NCBI RefSeq assembly: GCF_013385635.1
Contig: NZ_JACAPR010000023.1
Location: 38,100 to 102,099, forward strand
Length of the DNA stretch: 64,000 nucleotides
Reading direction: 5' to 3'
Source: Pseudomonas gingeri
GTDB lineage: Bacteria; Pseudomonadota; Gammaproteobacteria; Pseudomonadales; Pseudomonadaceae
The notes below the pieces were generated by a model. That model was not told the DNA's origin. It ran no database searches and worked only from the letters and a program-made list of their open reading frames with translations. The position numbers were made by a program, and so were the translations under genes. Shown piece after piece: positions 9,690-18,139 of this stretch; the stretch's first letter is position 1; the number at the start of each line of letters is the position of its first letter.

Positions 9690-10586
9690 ATGCCCGCCAT
9701 CGATCACCCGCTTATCGACCAGTTCCTCGACGCCCTGTGGCTGGAGAAAGGTCTCTCGGACAATACCCGTGATGCCTATCGCAGCGACCTTGCGCTGTTC
9801 AACGGCTGGTTGCAGGAAAAGGGCCTGGAGCTGCTCAATGCGGGTCGCGAGCTGATTCTCGACCACCTGGCCTGGCGTCTGGAGCAGTCCTACAAACCGC
9901 GCTCCACGGCCCGCTTTCTTTCCGGAGTGCGTGGGTTCTATCGTTATCTGCTGCGCGAAAAGCTAATCGCCGTCGATCCGACCCTGCAGGTGGAGATGCC
10001 GCAGTTGGGGCGTCCATTGCCCAAGTCCCTGTCGGAAGCCGACGTCGAAGCCTTGCTGAAAGCGCCGGACCTGAGCGAGGCGATCGGCCAGCGCGACCGC
10101 GCCATGCTCGAAGTGCTGTACGCCTGCGGGCTGCGGGTGACGGAACTGATCAGTCTGACCCTGGAACAGGTCAACCTGCGCCAGGGCGTGCTGCGGGTCA
10201 TGGGCAAGGGCAGCAAGGAACGCCTGGTGCCGATGGGCGAGGAAGCGATTGTCTGGGTCGAACGCTACATGCGCGATGCCCGTGGCGAACTGCTCGGCGG
10301 CCGGCCGAGCGATGTGCTGTTTCCCAGCCAGCGCGGCGAGCAGATGACCCGCCAGACCTTCTGGCACCGAATCAAGCACCAGGCCAAGGTCGCCGGGATC
10401 GGCAAATCGCTGTCCCCGCACACCCTGCGCCATGCCTTTGCGACCCATCTGCTCAACCACGGTGCGGACCTGCGGGTGGTGCAGATGCTGCTGGGGCACA
10501 GCGACCTGTCGACCACCCAGATCTATACCCATGTCGCCCGTGCCCGCCTGCAGGACATGCACGCCAAACATCACCCGCGCGGCTGA
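9690..10586 (+). CDS. xerD: Site-specific tyrosine recombinase XerD
   Basis: XerD (298 aa from this start) works with XerC at dif, under FtsK control, to resolve chromosome dimers. All catalytic residues are present: R149 in CGLRVTEL, H244 and R247 in HTLRHAF, H270 in LLGHSD and the nucleophile Y279 in TQIYTHV. The lysine of GKGSKERL is also present. I chose MPAIDHPLIDQ at 9690 because it gives the usual 298-residue length; an open frame runs on upstream through a REP element. No clear ribosome-binding site precedes this ATG. Confidence 0.95.
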   Translation: MPAIDHPLIDQFLDALWLEKGLSDNTRDAYRSDLALFNGWLQEKGLELLNAGRELILDHLAWRLEQSYKPRSTARFLSGVRGFYRYLLREKLIAVDPTLQVEMPQLGRPLPKSLSEADVEALLKAPDLSEAIGQRDRAMLEVLYACGLRVTELISLTLEQVNLRQGVLRVMGKGSKERLVPMGEEAIVWVERYMRDARGELLGGRPSDVLFPSQRGEQMTRQTFWHRIKHQAKVAGIGKSLSPHTLRHAFATHLLNHGADLRVVQMLLGHSDLSTTQIYTHVARARLQDMHAKHHPRG

Positions 10587-10717
10587 GGCGACACGGGGTT
10601 CGGCCCAGCCGGGCTTATGTGATAGGCTTTATCGGTTTGCAAAGCGGGCACTTGAAACCGGTCTGTTCCAGAACGGATCGATCAGCCTGGCCCCTTTGCC
10701 CGCTATCAGGAGTTCCC

Positions 10718-11449
10718 ATGCGCTTGACTCAGATTTTCGCCGCCGCCGCCCTGGCGTTGGTCAGCACCTTCGCCTTGGCCGATGACACCGCCGAACAGGC
10801 GATTCGCAAGAGCCTCGACAGCCTCCAGCTGGAAACTCCGGTGGAGAGCATTTCCGCCAGTCCCCTGGCCGGCCTTTACGAAGTCAAGCTCAAGGGCAGC
10901 CGCGTGCTGTATGCCAGCGCCGACGGCCAGTTCGTCATGCAGGGCTATCTGTTCCAGCTCAAGGACGGCAAGCCGGTCAACCTGACCGAAAAAACCGAGC
11001 GCCTGGGCATCTCCAAGCTGATCAACGGTATTCCGGTGGCCGAGACCGTGGTCTATCCGGCCATCGGCGAAACCAAGTCGCATATCACCGTGTTCACCGA
11101 TACCACCTGCCCGTACTGCCACAAGCTGCACGCGGAAGTGCCGGCGCTGAACAAGATGGGCATCGAAGTGCGTTATGTCGCCTTCCCGCGCCAGGGCCTG
11201 GGTTCGCCGGGTGACGAGCAGTTGCAGGCGGTCTGGTGCTCGGCCGACAAGAAAACCGCCATGGACCAGATGGTCGATGGCAAGGAAATCAAGGCCGCCA
11301 AGTGTGCCAACCCGGTATCCAGGCAGTTCGCCCTCGGCCAGTCGATCGGGGTCAACGGCACACCGGCCATCGTCCTGGCTGACGGCCAGGTGATTCCGGG
11401 CTACCAGCCGGCGGCACAAGTTGCCAAACTGGCCTTGGCCGCCAAGTAA
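10718..11449 (+). CDS. dsbC: Periplasmic thiol:disulfide isomerase DsbC
   Basis: DsbC (243 aa) shuffles wrong disulfides in periplasmic proteins and is kept reduced by DsbD. A Sec signal peptide of about 21 residues is visible (FAAAALALVSTFALA). The dimerisation domain covers residues about 25-85. The thioredoxin-like domain has a C131-P-Y-C134 active site in TDTTCPYCHKLH and the cis-proline region GVNGTPAIV. The ATG at 10718 is preceded by AGGAG and gives the signal peptide; the frame extends upstream without support. It lies between xerD and hom, the order also known from P. aeruginosa. Confidence 0.96.
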   Translation: MRLTQIFAAAALALVSTFALADDTAEQAIRKSLDSLQLETPVESISASPLAGLYEVKLKGSRVLYASADGQFVMQGYLFQLKDGKPVNLTEKTERLGISKLINGIPVAETVVYPAIGETKSHITVFTDTTCPYCHKLHAEVPALNKMGIEVRYVAFPRQGLGSPGDEQLQAVWCSADKKTAMDQMVDGKEIKAAKCANPVSRQFALGQSIGVNGTPAIVLADGQVIPGYQPAAQVAKLALAAK

Positions 11450-11518
11450 TCCAGCCTCGTCGCGGTCGCCTTTGACGAGCAAGACCCCGGACATCTGGCC
11501 CGGCGGTCCTAAACAGCA

Positions 11519-11545
11519 AGCCGCTGGTGGTCCAGCGGCTGTTTT
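11519..11545 (+). terminator. Intrinsic terminator after dsbC
   Basis: AGCCGCTGG, loop TGGT, CCAGCGGCT, then GTTTT: a 9-bp perfect stem with a short T run. It lies about 70 bases after dsbC and before hom. Confidence 0.75.
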
Positions 11546-11547
11546 CC

Positions 11548-11570
11548 ACGGCCGACCTCGCGTCGGCCGT
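11548..11570 (+). promoter_or_regulatory. Second hairpin in the hom leader
   Basis: ACGGCCGAC, loop CTCGC, GTCGGCCGT: a perfect 9-bp stem directly after the dsbC terminator and 17 bases before the hom GTG. It may be a second terminator or a stem in the hom 5' untranslated region. No leader peptide is apparent. Confidence 0.45.
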
Positions 11571-11587
11571 TTCATGGGGAGTTCAGA

Positions 11588-12892
11588 GTGAAACCGGTCA
11601 AAGTAGGCATCTGTGGGTTAGGTACCGTCGGTGGCGGCACCTTCAACGTACTTCAGCGTAACGCCGAGGAAATTGCTCGTCGTGCCGGGCGTGGAATCGA
11701 AGTGGCGCAAATCGCCACGCGCACGCCAAAGCCTCAGTTCCAAACGACCGGTATTGCGATTACCAGCGATGTCTTCGAAGTGGCCACGAACCCTGAGATC
11801 GACATCGTCATAGAGCTGATGGGCGGCTATACCGTTGCCCGCGAGCTGGTACTCAAAGCGATCGAGAACGGCAAGCATGTGGTCACCGCGAACAAGGCGC
11901 TGATCGCCGTGCACGGCAATGAAATCTTCGCCAAGGCCCGCGAGAAGGGCGTGATCGTCGCGTTCGAAGCGGCCGTGGCCGGCGGTATCCCGGTGATCAA
12001 GGCGATCCGTGAAGGCCTGTCGGCCAACCGTATCAACTGGGTCGCCGGCATCATCAACGGCACGGGCAACTTCATCCTTACCGAGATGCGCGAGAAGGGC
12101 CGTACCTTCGAGGACGTGCTGGTCGAGGCCCAGGCCCTGGGTTACGCCGAAGCCGATCCGACCTTCGACGTCGAAGGCATCGATGCCGCGCACAAGCTGA
12201 CCATCCTGGCGTCCATCGCGTTCGGTATTCCGCTGCAGTTCGACAAGGCCTACACCGAAGGCATCACCCAACTGACCACTGCCGACGTCAACTATGCCGA
12301 GGCCCTGGGCTATCGCATCAAGCACCTGGGCGTGGCGCGCAGCACCGCTGCCGGTATCGAGTTGCGGGTCCATCCGACGCTGATCCCGGCCGATCGCCTG
12401 ATCGCCAACGTCAACGGTGTGATGAACGCCGTCATGGTCAATGGCGACGCCGCCGGTTCGACCCTGTTCTACGGTGCCGGTGCCGGCATGGAACCCACCG
12501 CTTCGTCGGTCATCGCCGACCTGGTGGACGTGGTGCGGGCAATGACCTCCGACCCGGAGAATCGTGTACCGCACCTGGCCTTCCAGCCGGATTCGCTGTC
12601 GGCCCACCCGATCCTGCCGATCGAGGCCTGCGAAAGTTCCTACTACCTGCGGATCCAGGCCAAGGACCATCCGGGTGTCCTGGCCCAGGTGGCGAGCATC
12701 CTGTCGGAGCGCGGGATCAACATCGAATCGATCATGCAGAAGGAAGTCGAAGAGCATGACGGCCTGGTGCCGATGATCCTGTTGACCCACCGCGTGCTGG
12801 AGCAGCACATCAACGACGCCATCGCTGCGCTGGAGGCCCTGCAAGGTGTGGTCGGCCCTGTCGTGCGGATCCGCGTCGAGCACTTGAACTAA
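11588..12892 (+). CDS. hom: Homoserine dehydrogenase
   Basis: Hom (434 aa) reduces aspartate semialdehyde to homoserine, the common precursor of threonine and methionine. The NAD(P) Rossmann motif is VGICGLGTVGGGTF at the N-terminus. The catalytic domain includes GIINGTGNFILTEM and the AEADPTFDVEG segment. A C-terminal ACT domain (about 350-425, YYLRIQAKDHPGVLAQVAS) points to allosteric feedback control. The start is GTG, preceded by GGGGAG. thrC follows 31 bases downstream, so the two form a threonine-synthesis unit. Confidence 0.97.
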   Translation: MKPVKVGICGLGTVGGGTFNVLQRNAEEIARRAGRGIEVAQIATRTPKPQFQTTGIAITSDVFEVATNPEIDIVIELMGGYTVARELVLKAIENGKHVVTANKALIAVHGNEIFAKAREKGVIVAFEAAVAGGIPVIKAIREGLSANRINWVAGIINGTGNFILTEMREKGRTFEDVLVEAQALGYAEADPTFDVEGIDAAHKLTILASIAFGIPLQFDKAYTEGITQLTTADVNYAEALGYRIKHLGVARSTAAGIELRVHPTLIPADRLIANVNGVMNAVMVNGDAAGSTLFYGAGAGMEPTASSVIADLVDVVRAMTSDPENRVPHLAFQPDSLSAHPILPIEACESSYYLRIQAKDHPGVLAQVASILSERGINIESIMQKEVEEHDGLVPMILLTHRVLEQHINDAIAALEALQGVVGPVVRIRVEHLN

Positions 12893-12923
12893 GCCGGCGC
12901 TGCCGATTAGAGAGGAATTCTTC

Positions 12924-14333
12924 ATGCGTTACATCAGTACCCGCGGCCAGGCACCGGCCCTGAATTTCGAAGACGTGCTGCTGGCCGGCCTGGCCAGCGA
13001 CGGTGGCCTGTACGTGCCGGAAAACCTGCCACGCTTCACCCAGGAGGAAATCGCTTCCTGGGCCGGCCTGCCGTACCACGAGCTGGCGTTCCGGGTCATG
13101 CGCCCGTTCGTCACCGGCAGCATTGTGGATGCCGACTTCAAGAAGATCCTCGAGGAAACATACGGGGTCTTCGCCCATAACGCCGTCGCGCCGTTGCGCC
13201 AGCTCAATGGCAACGAATGGGTGCTCGAGCTGTTCCACGGCCCGACTCTGGCGTTCAAGGACTTCGCCCTGCAACTGCTCGGCCGCTTGCTCGACTACGT
13301 GCTGGAAAAGCGCGGCGAGCGCGTGGTGATCGTCGGCGCCACCTCCGGTGATACCGGCTCGGCGGCGATCGAAGGCTGCAAGCATTGCGAGAACGTCGAT
13401 ATCTTCATCCTGCATCCGCACAACCGGGTGTCGGAAGTGCAGCGGCGGCAGATGACCACCCTTTTCGGCGAGAACATCCACAACATCGCCATCGAAGGCA
13501 ACTTCGACGACTGCCAGGAAATGGTCAAGAACAGCTTCGCCGACCAGAGCTTTCTCAAAGGCACGCGGCTGGTCGCGGTGAACTCGATCAACTGGGCGCG
13601 AATCATGGCCCAGATCGTCTACTACTTCCATGCGGCCCTGCAGTTGGGCGGCCCGGCCCGTTCGGTGGCGTTCTCGGTGCCGACCGGCAACTTCGGCGAC
13701 ATCTTCGCCGGCTACCTGGCGCGCAACATGGGCCTGCCGATCAGCCAGCTGATCGTCGCCACCAACCGCAACGACATCCTGCACCGCTTCATGAGCGGCA
13801 ACCAGTACGTCAAGGAAACCCTGCACGCGACCCTGTCGCCGTCCATGGACATCATGGTCTCGTCGAACTTCGAACGCCTGCTGTTCGACTTGCACGGTCG
13901 TAACGGCGCGGCCATCGCCGGCCTGATGGACACCTTCAAGCAAGGTGGCGGTTTCAGTGTCGACCAGGATCGCTGGACCGAGGCGCGCAAGCTGTTCGAC
14001 TCCCTGGCCGTGGACGATGCGCAGACCTGCGAGACCATCGCCGAAGTCTTCGCCCAGACCGGCGAGGTGCTCGACCCGCATACCGCCATCGGCGTCAAGG
14101 CCGCCCGTGAGTGCCGTCGCAGCCTGGATACGCCGATGGTGATCCTGGGCACTGCGCACCCGGTCAAGTTCCCTGAAGCAGTTGAGAAAGCGGGTGTAGG
14201 AAAAGCTCTTGAGCTGCCAGCACATCTTTCCGATTTGTTTGAAAGAGATGAGCGTTGCACGGTCCTGGCCAACGACCTGAAAGCCGTACAGGCCTTTGTC
14301 AGCCAGCATGGCAACCGCGGCAAGCCGCTCTGA
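12924..14333 (+). CDS. thrC: Threonine synthase
   Basis: ThrC (469 aa) converts O-phosphohomoserine to threonine with pyridoxal phosphate. The cofactor lysine is K112 in TLAFKDFALQLLG; the phosphate-binding region reads GATSGDTGSAAIEG and a further cofactor contact is SVPTGNFGDIFAGY. Its length fits the long (E. coli ThrC-like) class. GAGAGGAAT precedes the ATG. It is co-transcribed with hom and ends at a clear intrinsic terminator; no thrB-type gene is adjacent, as is normal in Pseudomonas. Confidence 0.97.
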   Translation: MRYISTRGQAPALNFEDVLLAGLASDGGLYVPENLPRFTQEEIASWAGLPYHELAFRVMRPFVTGSIVDADFKKILEETYGVFAHNAVAPLRQLNGNEWVLELFHGPTLAFKDFALQLLGRLLDYVLEKRGERVVIVGATSGDTGSAAIEGCKHCENVDIFILHPHNRVSEVQRRQMTTLFGENIHNIAIEGNFDDCQEMVKNSFADQSFLKGTRLVAVNSINWARIMAQIVYYFHAALQLGGPARSVAFSVPTGNFGDIFAGYLARNMGLPISQLIVATNRNDILHRFMSGNQYVKETLHATLSPSMDIMVSSNFERLLFDLHGRNGAAIAGLMDTFKQGGGFSVDQDRWTEARKLFDSLAVDDAQTCETIAEVFAQTGEVLDPHTAIGVKAARECRRSLDTPMVILGTAHPVKFPEAVEKAGVGKALELPAHLSDLFERDERCTVLANDLKAVQAFVSQHGNRGKPL

Positions 14334-14357
14334 CCGACTAGAAAGGTCACACTTTAG

Positions 14358-14388
14358 AGCCCGCCCCTTGGCGGGCTTTATCGTTTTT
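14358..14388 (+). terminator. Intrinsic terminator of hom-thrC
   Basis: AGCCCGCC, loop CCTT, GGCGGGCT, then TTATCGTTTTT: a perfect 8-bp GC-rich stem 24 bases after the thrC stop. Confidence 0.92.
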
Positions 14389-14449
14389 GCATGCCAAACT
14401 TGCGCCCTGTTTTTTCATGTTCCGAATAAAAGGGGTCAGGTAATTCGTC

Positions 14450-17400
14450 ATGGTGTTTCAGCGCAGATCGCTACATTCCACTCTGGCATGGCTGCTATTG
14501 GCGCTGCTTGCGAGCCTGTCGGGCCATTCGATGGCTGCGCAGGGGCTGCCATTCAGCCTGCCCGCGTCGTTTGTCGAGCTCGACCGGTTGCCCTTGAGTG
14601 CGGACGAGCGGCACTGGCTGGGGGCCGAGCGTATCTTGCGGGTGGGTATTTCGGTGGCCGACTACGAGCCGGTGGACATTACCAACGACCGTAATCGCTA
14701 CCAGGGTATCAGCGCCGACTATGTCGGACTGATCCGCGATCGGCTCGGGGTGGCGGTGGAGGTCATCGGCTTTGCCGAGCGTGACCAGGCCGTGGAAGCC
14801 TTGCGCAACGGCCAGATCGATTTCCTCACCAGCGCCAACGGCTTCGAGCGGGGCGTTCCCGAGCTGGCGTTCTCCAGCGACTACATGCCCGACCGATCAG
14901 TGATCGTCACTCGCAGTGAAACCCCTGGCCTGGGTGATCTCAAGGACCGCAAGGTGGTCCTGCTGGAAGGTTATGCCGATGCGCAGGTGGTGCATGCCAC
15001 CTATCCCGGAAGCAGGATCATCCTCGCGCCGACCCTCTACAGCGCACTGGAGGCACTGGCCCAGGGCGAGGTCGACGCCTTTATCGGCAATGAAGTGATT
15101 GTCCGGGCCTACAAGACCATCCGGCCTTATATGGGCTTGCAGATTCGTGGCCAGAGCGCGCTGCCGCCCATCGGCTTCGCCTTTGCCACGCGCAAGTCGC
15201 AGCCGTTGCTCAGTGGCTTGATCCAGCGTGCGCTGGACAGTATCGACGAGGCCACGCAACGGGAAATCCTGGCACGCTGGACCACCGGTTTCGGCTCGGA
15301 TATCACCCAGCCGCGGGTCAACCTGACCCCCGCGGAACTGGCCTGGATCGACAAGCATCCACGGGTGGTGGTCGCGTCCCAGCAGTATCCGCCGCATATC
15401 TACAAGGATGGCCACGACCGCTGGGTAGGCCTCAATGCCGACCTGCTGGCGCGTATTTCACGGATGACCGGGCTGCAGTTCGTCTTCGAGGAAAGCTTCT
15501 CCACTATGCAGACCATCGGCATGCTCAAGGAGGGCAAGGCGATGATGAACGGCTCGCTGGCGGAAAGTCCTGAGCGCAAGGCCTTCCTGAATTTCACCTA
15601 TGCCTTCGGCGGCAGTTCCTGGGTCTTTGTCGTGCCGGTCAACGACTCCCCGCTGGGCTCGTTCAAGCAGCTGTCCGGACGTGTCCTGGCGCTACCCGAA
15701 GGGCATGCGCTGCAAACGATGATTCGCCGCGAGCACCCTGATGTCGTGCTGCGCAGTGTCAGGACCCCGGAGGAGGCCCGCGCCCTGGTGGAGAATGGCG
15801 AGGCGGCGGCGACCATTCAGAGCGATGCCTGGGCCTATCTGTATCCGCCCGGCAGATTGAAGGTCGGGCGCAGCGTGGAAGGGCTCTGGTCCGCCGACAG
15901 TTTTTCGGTGGTGAAGACGTCTCCCGAACTGCTCAGCATTCTCAACAAGTCGCTGGAGGCGTTTCCTGTCGCGGAACTGCGGGCACTGCGGATCAAGTGG
16001 CTCGGTGCCGTACCCGTGGCACCGCCGCCGTCGGTGTGGAAGCGGGTACCACGCTGGGTCTATGGGCTGGCCGGGGCGATGTTGCTGCTGGGGGTTGTCT
16101 CGCTCGCCTGGAACCGCCGCCTGAATATCCAGATTCGCCAGCGCCGCCAGGCCGAGCAGGAGCTCAATGACCGGCTGGCCTTCCAGCGGGCGCTGCTGGA
16201 CGGCATCCCCAATCCGATTTTCGTGCGTGACCTGCAAGGGCGGCTGATCACCTGCAATCGCAGTTACGAGCAGGGCCTGTCGACGACACTGGAGCAGGTA
16301 CAGGGGCGGCGTGTTACCGAAACCGGCATGCTGCCCGAGGAGGTTGCCCGGCAACTGCATGATGAGTTCGTGCAGTTGCTGGACGACCAGCAACCGGTCT
16401 TCAAGGATCGTCGGCTCGAATTTATCAGTGGCAGTATCGATGTCTATCAATGGATGGTGCCCTTCTACTCGGCCGAGGCGCAGTTGCAGGGGCTGTTGGG
16501 CGGCTGGATCGATATCACCGAAAGAAAGCGACTCGAGGCACAACTGACCGAGGCCCGTCGGCAGGCCGAGCAGGCCAGCGAGGCCAAGAGTGCCTTCCTG
16601 GCAACCATGAGCCATGAAATTCGCACGCCCATGGGGGCCATCATCGGCTTGCTCGAAGTGGAGCGCGAACAGGCGCTGGCCAGGGGGCAGGCATTCTCGC
16701 AAGGTTTGCAGGTGGCCTATCAGTCGGCGCGGGAGCTGACTACGCTGATCGGCGACAGCCTCGACCTGGCCAAAATCGAGGCCGGGCGCATGCGCCTGGA
16801 CCTGCAACCCACCGACTTGAAGCATTTCCTCGAGGGCGTCGTGCGCTTGTTCCAAGCCCAGGCCGGGGAGAAGGGGATCGAACTGAGCCTGGATATCGAA
16901 CCCCTGTTCGTGGACGACCATCGGCTCGACCCGCTGCGCTTGCGCCAGGTGCTGCACAACCTGATCGGCAATGCCCTGAAGTTCACCCATGAGGGCTTTG
17001 TTCGCGTTCGCGTTGTCCGGCTTGCGCAATCGGCGGATATCGACCACCTCTGCATCGCTATCGAAGACAGCGGCAGGGGCATCGGCCCGGAGCAACAGGC
17101 AGCACTGTTCACACCCTTTATGCAGGTTCGCGGCGAAACCGATGAGGAATATCGCGGGACCGGCCTGGGCCTGAGTATCTGCAAGCAACTGGTGGAACTG
17201 ATGGGCGGCGACATCGAGCTGCAAAGCCATGCCGGGCAGGGCACCCAGGTGCGCCTGGAGTTGCCGCTCCAGCGCGAGGCACGCCGCTCGACACCGGTAC
17301 CGCAGCTCGATACCAGGTCCGAGCTGCCGGCCTTGAACGTGTTGATCGTCGATGACCTTTCCGCCAATCGCCTGGTGCTGCATCAGCAGCTCGCCGTGCT

Positions 17401-18052
17401 CGGCCAGCGCGTCGAGTCGTTCCAGACGGCGCAAGCAGCGCTGCTGGCCTGGCAGAGCGGACACTTCGACCTGGTGATCAGCGATTGCAACATGCCCGGG
17501 ATGAGCGGCTATGAGTTGGCTGAGGCGCTGCGGCGGTTGGAGTTCGAGGAGCAGCGTCCGGCCTGCCTGATTGTCGGGTGCACGGCCAACGCCATGAGCG
17601 ATGAGCGGCAACGCTGCCTGCGGGCCGGCATGAACGATCTGCTGGTCAAGCCCGTGGTCCTCGATGACCTGGCCCGCCTGCTGGCGGATATCGCGCCCCG
17701 GGAAAAATCCTTCGATATCCAGACGCTGCGGAATATGACGCTGGCCGATACCGAGGTGTTGCAGCGCATGCTGCTGGAGCTCTGGAAGAACCTGCGGGAG
17801 GAGCGCGACGAACTGGAAACGATGGTAGGCCGGACTGACTGGGAAGGCGTGGCGATGTCCGTGCACCGCCTCAAGGGGATCGCCTCCCTGGTCGATGCCA
17901 TCGCCCTGGCGCGGGCCTGTGTCGACATGGACGGTTGCCTGCGCCTGCGGGCGGCCGAGCGGTTGCAGCCGCAATGGCAGGTACTCAAGGCGGCGATCGA
18001 TCAGGTGATCGGCGACATCGAGCCGGGCCTGCAAGAGGGGGCGGTACTTTAG
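14450..18052 (+). CDS. Unorthodox (BvgS/RocS-type) hybrid sensor histidine kinase
   Basis: A 1200-residue sensor with every module of a four-step phosphorelay. After an N-terminal signal/anchor (LAWLLLALLASLSG) come two periplasmic solute-binding (Venus flytrap) domains at about 60-280 and 305-515, then a membrane span near 535-553 (YGLAGAMLLLGVVSLAW). A PAS domain follows (about 575-685), then HisKA with H722 in MSHEIRTPM, an HATPase with GTGLGLSICKQL, a receiver with D1012 in ISDCNMPGMSG, and an Hpt domain with H1139 in VHRLKG. Architecture and neighbours resemble P. aeruginosa RocS1 (SadS). The REC-EAL and LuxR-type genes next door are the likely phosphate acceptors. The ligand of the flytrap domains is unknown. 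Confidence 0.92.
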   Translation: MVFQRRSLHSTLAWLLLALLASLSGHSMAAQGLPFSLPASFVELDRLPLSADERHWLGAERILRVGISVADYEPVDITNDRNRYQGISADYVGLIRDRLGVAVEVIGFAERDQAVEALRNGQIDFLTSANGFERGVPELAFSSDYMPDRSVIVTRSETPGLGDLKDRKVVLLEGYADAQVVHATYPGSRIILAPTLYSALEALAQGEVDAFIGNEVIVRAYKTIRPYMGLQIRGQSALPPIGFAFATRKSQPLLSGLIQRALDSIDEATQREILARWTTGFGSDITQPRVNLTPAELAWIDKHPRVVVASQQYPPHIYKDGHDRWVGLNADLLARISRMTGLQFVFEESFSTMQTIGMLKEGKAMMNGSLAESPERKAFLNFTYAFGGSSWVFVVPVNDSPLGSFKQLSGRVLALPEGHALQTMIRREHPDVVLRSVRTPEEARALVENGEAAATIQSDAWAYLYPPGRLKVGRSVEGLWSADSFSVVKTSPELLSILNKSLEAFPVAELRALRIKWLGAVPVAPPPSVWKRVPRWVYGLAGAMLLLGVVSLAWNRRLNIQIRQRRQAEQELNDRLAFQRALLDGIPNPIFVRDLQGRLITCNRSYEQGLSTTLEQVQGRRVTETGMLPEEVARQLHDEFVQLLDDQQPVFKDRRLEFISGSIDVYQWMVPFYSAEAQLQGLLGGWIDITERKRLEAQLTEARRQAEQASEAKSAFLATMSHEIRTPMGAIIGLLEVEREQALARGQAFSQGLQVAYQSARELTTLIGDSLDLAKIEAGRMRLDLQPTDLKHFLEGVVRLFQAQAGEKGIELSLDIEPLFVDDHRLDPLRLRQVLHNLIGNALKFTHEGFVRVRVVRLAQSADIDHLCIAIEDSGRGIGPEQQAALFTPFMQVRGETDEEYRGTGLGLSICKQLVELMGGDIELQSHAGQGTQVRLELPLQREARRSTPVPQLDTRSELPALNVLIVDDLSANRLVLHQQLAVLGQRVESFQTAQAALLAWQSGHFDLVISDCNMPGMSGYELAEALRRLEFEEQRPACLIVGCTANAMSDERQRCLRAGMNDLLVKPVVLDDLARLLADIAPREKSFDIQTLRNMTLADTEVLQRMLLELWKNLREERDELETMVGRTDWEGVAMSVHRLKGIASLVDAIALARACVDMDGCLRLRAAERLQPQWQVLKAAIDQVIGDIEPGLQEGAVL

Positions 18053-18139
18053 GACTTGTCCTATGGGGAGCGCTCGCTCCCCTGGCTAAGGTGGAAAGCC
18101 ATTGCGGATAACGACCGCTTCAACCTGCGGAGATCATCG

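Noticed and set aside
9690..10586. XerD-like gene as an integrase marking a genomic island
   Set aside because: It has the length, residues and core-gene setting of the housekeeping XerD; there is no tRNA or attachment repeat beside it.
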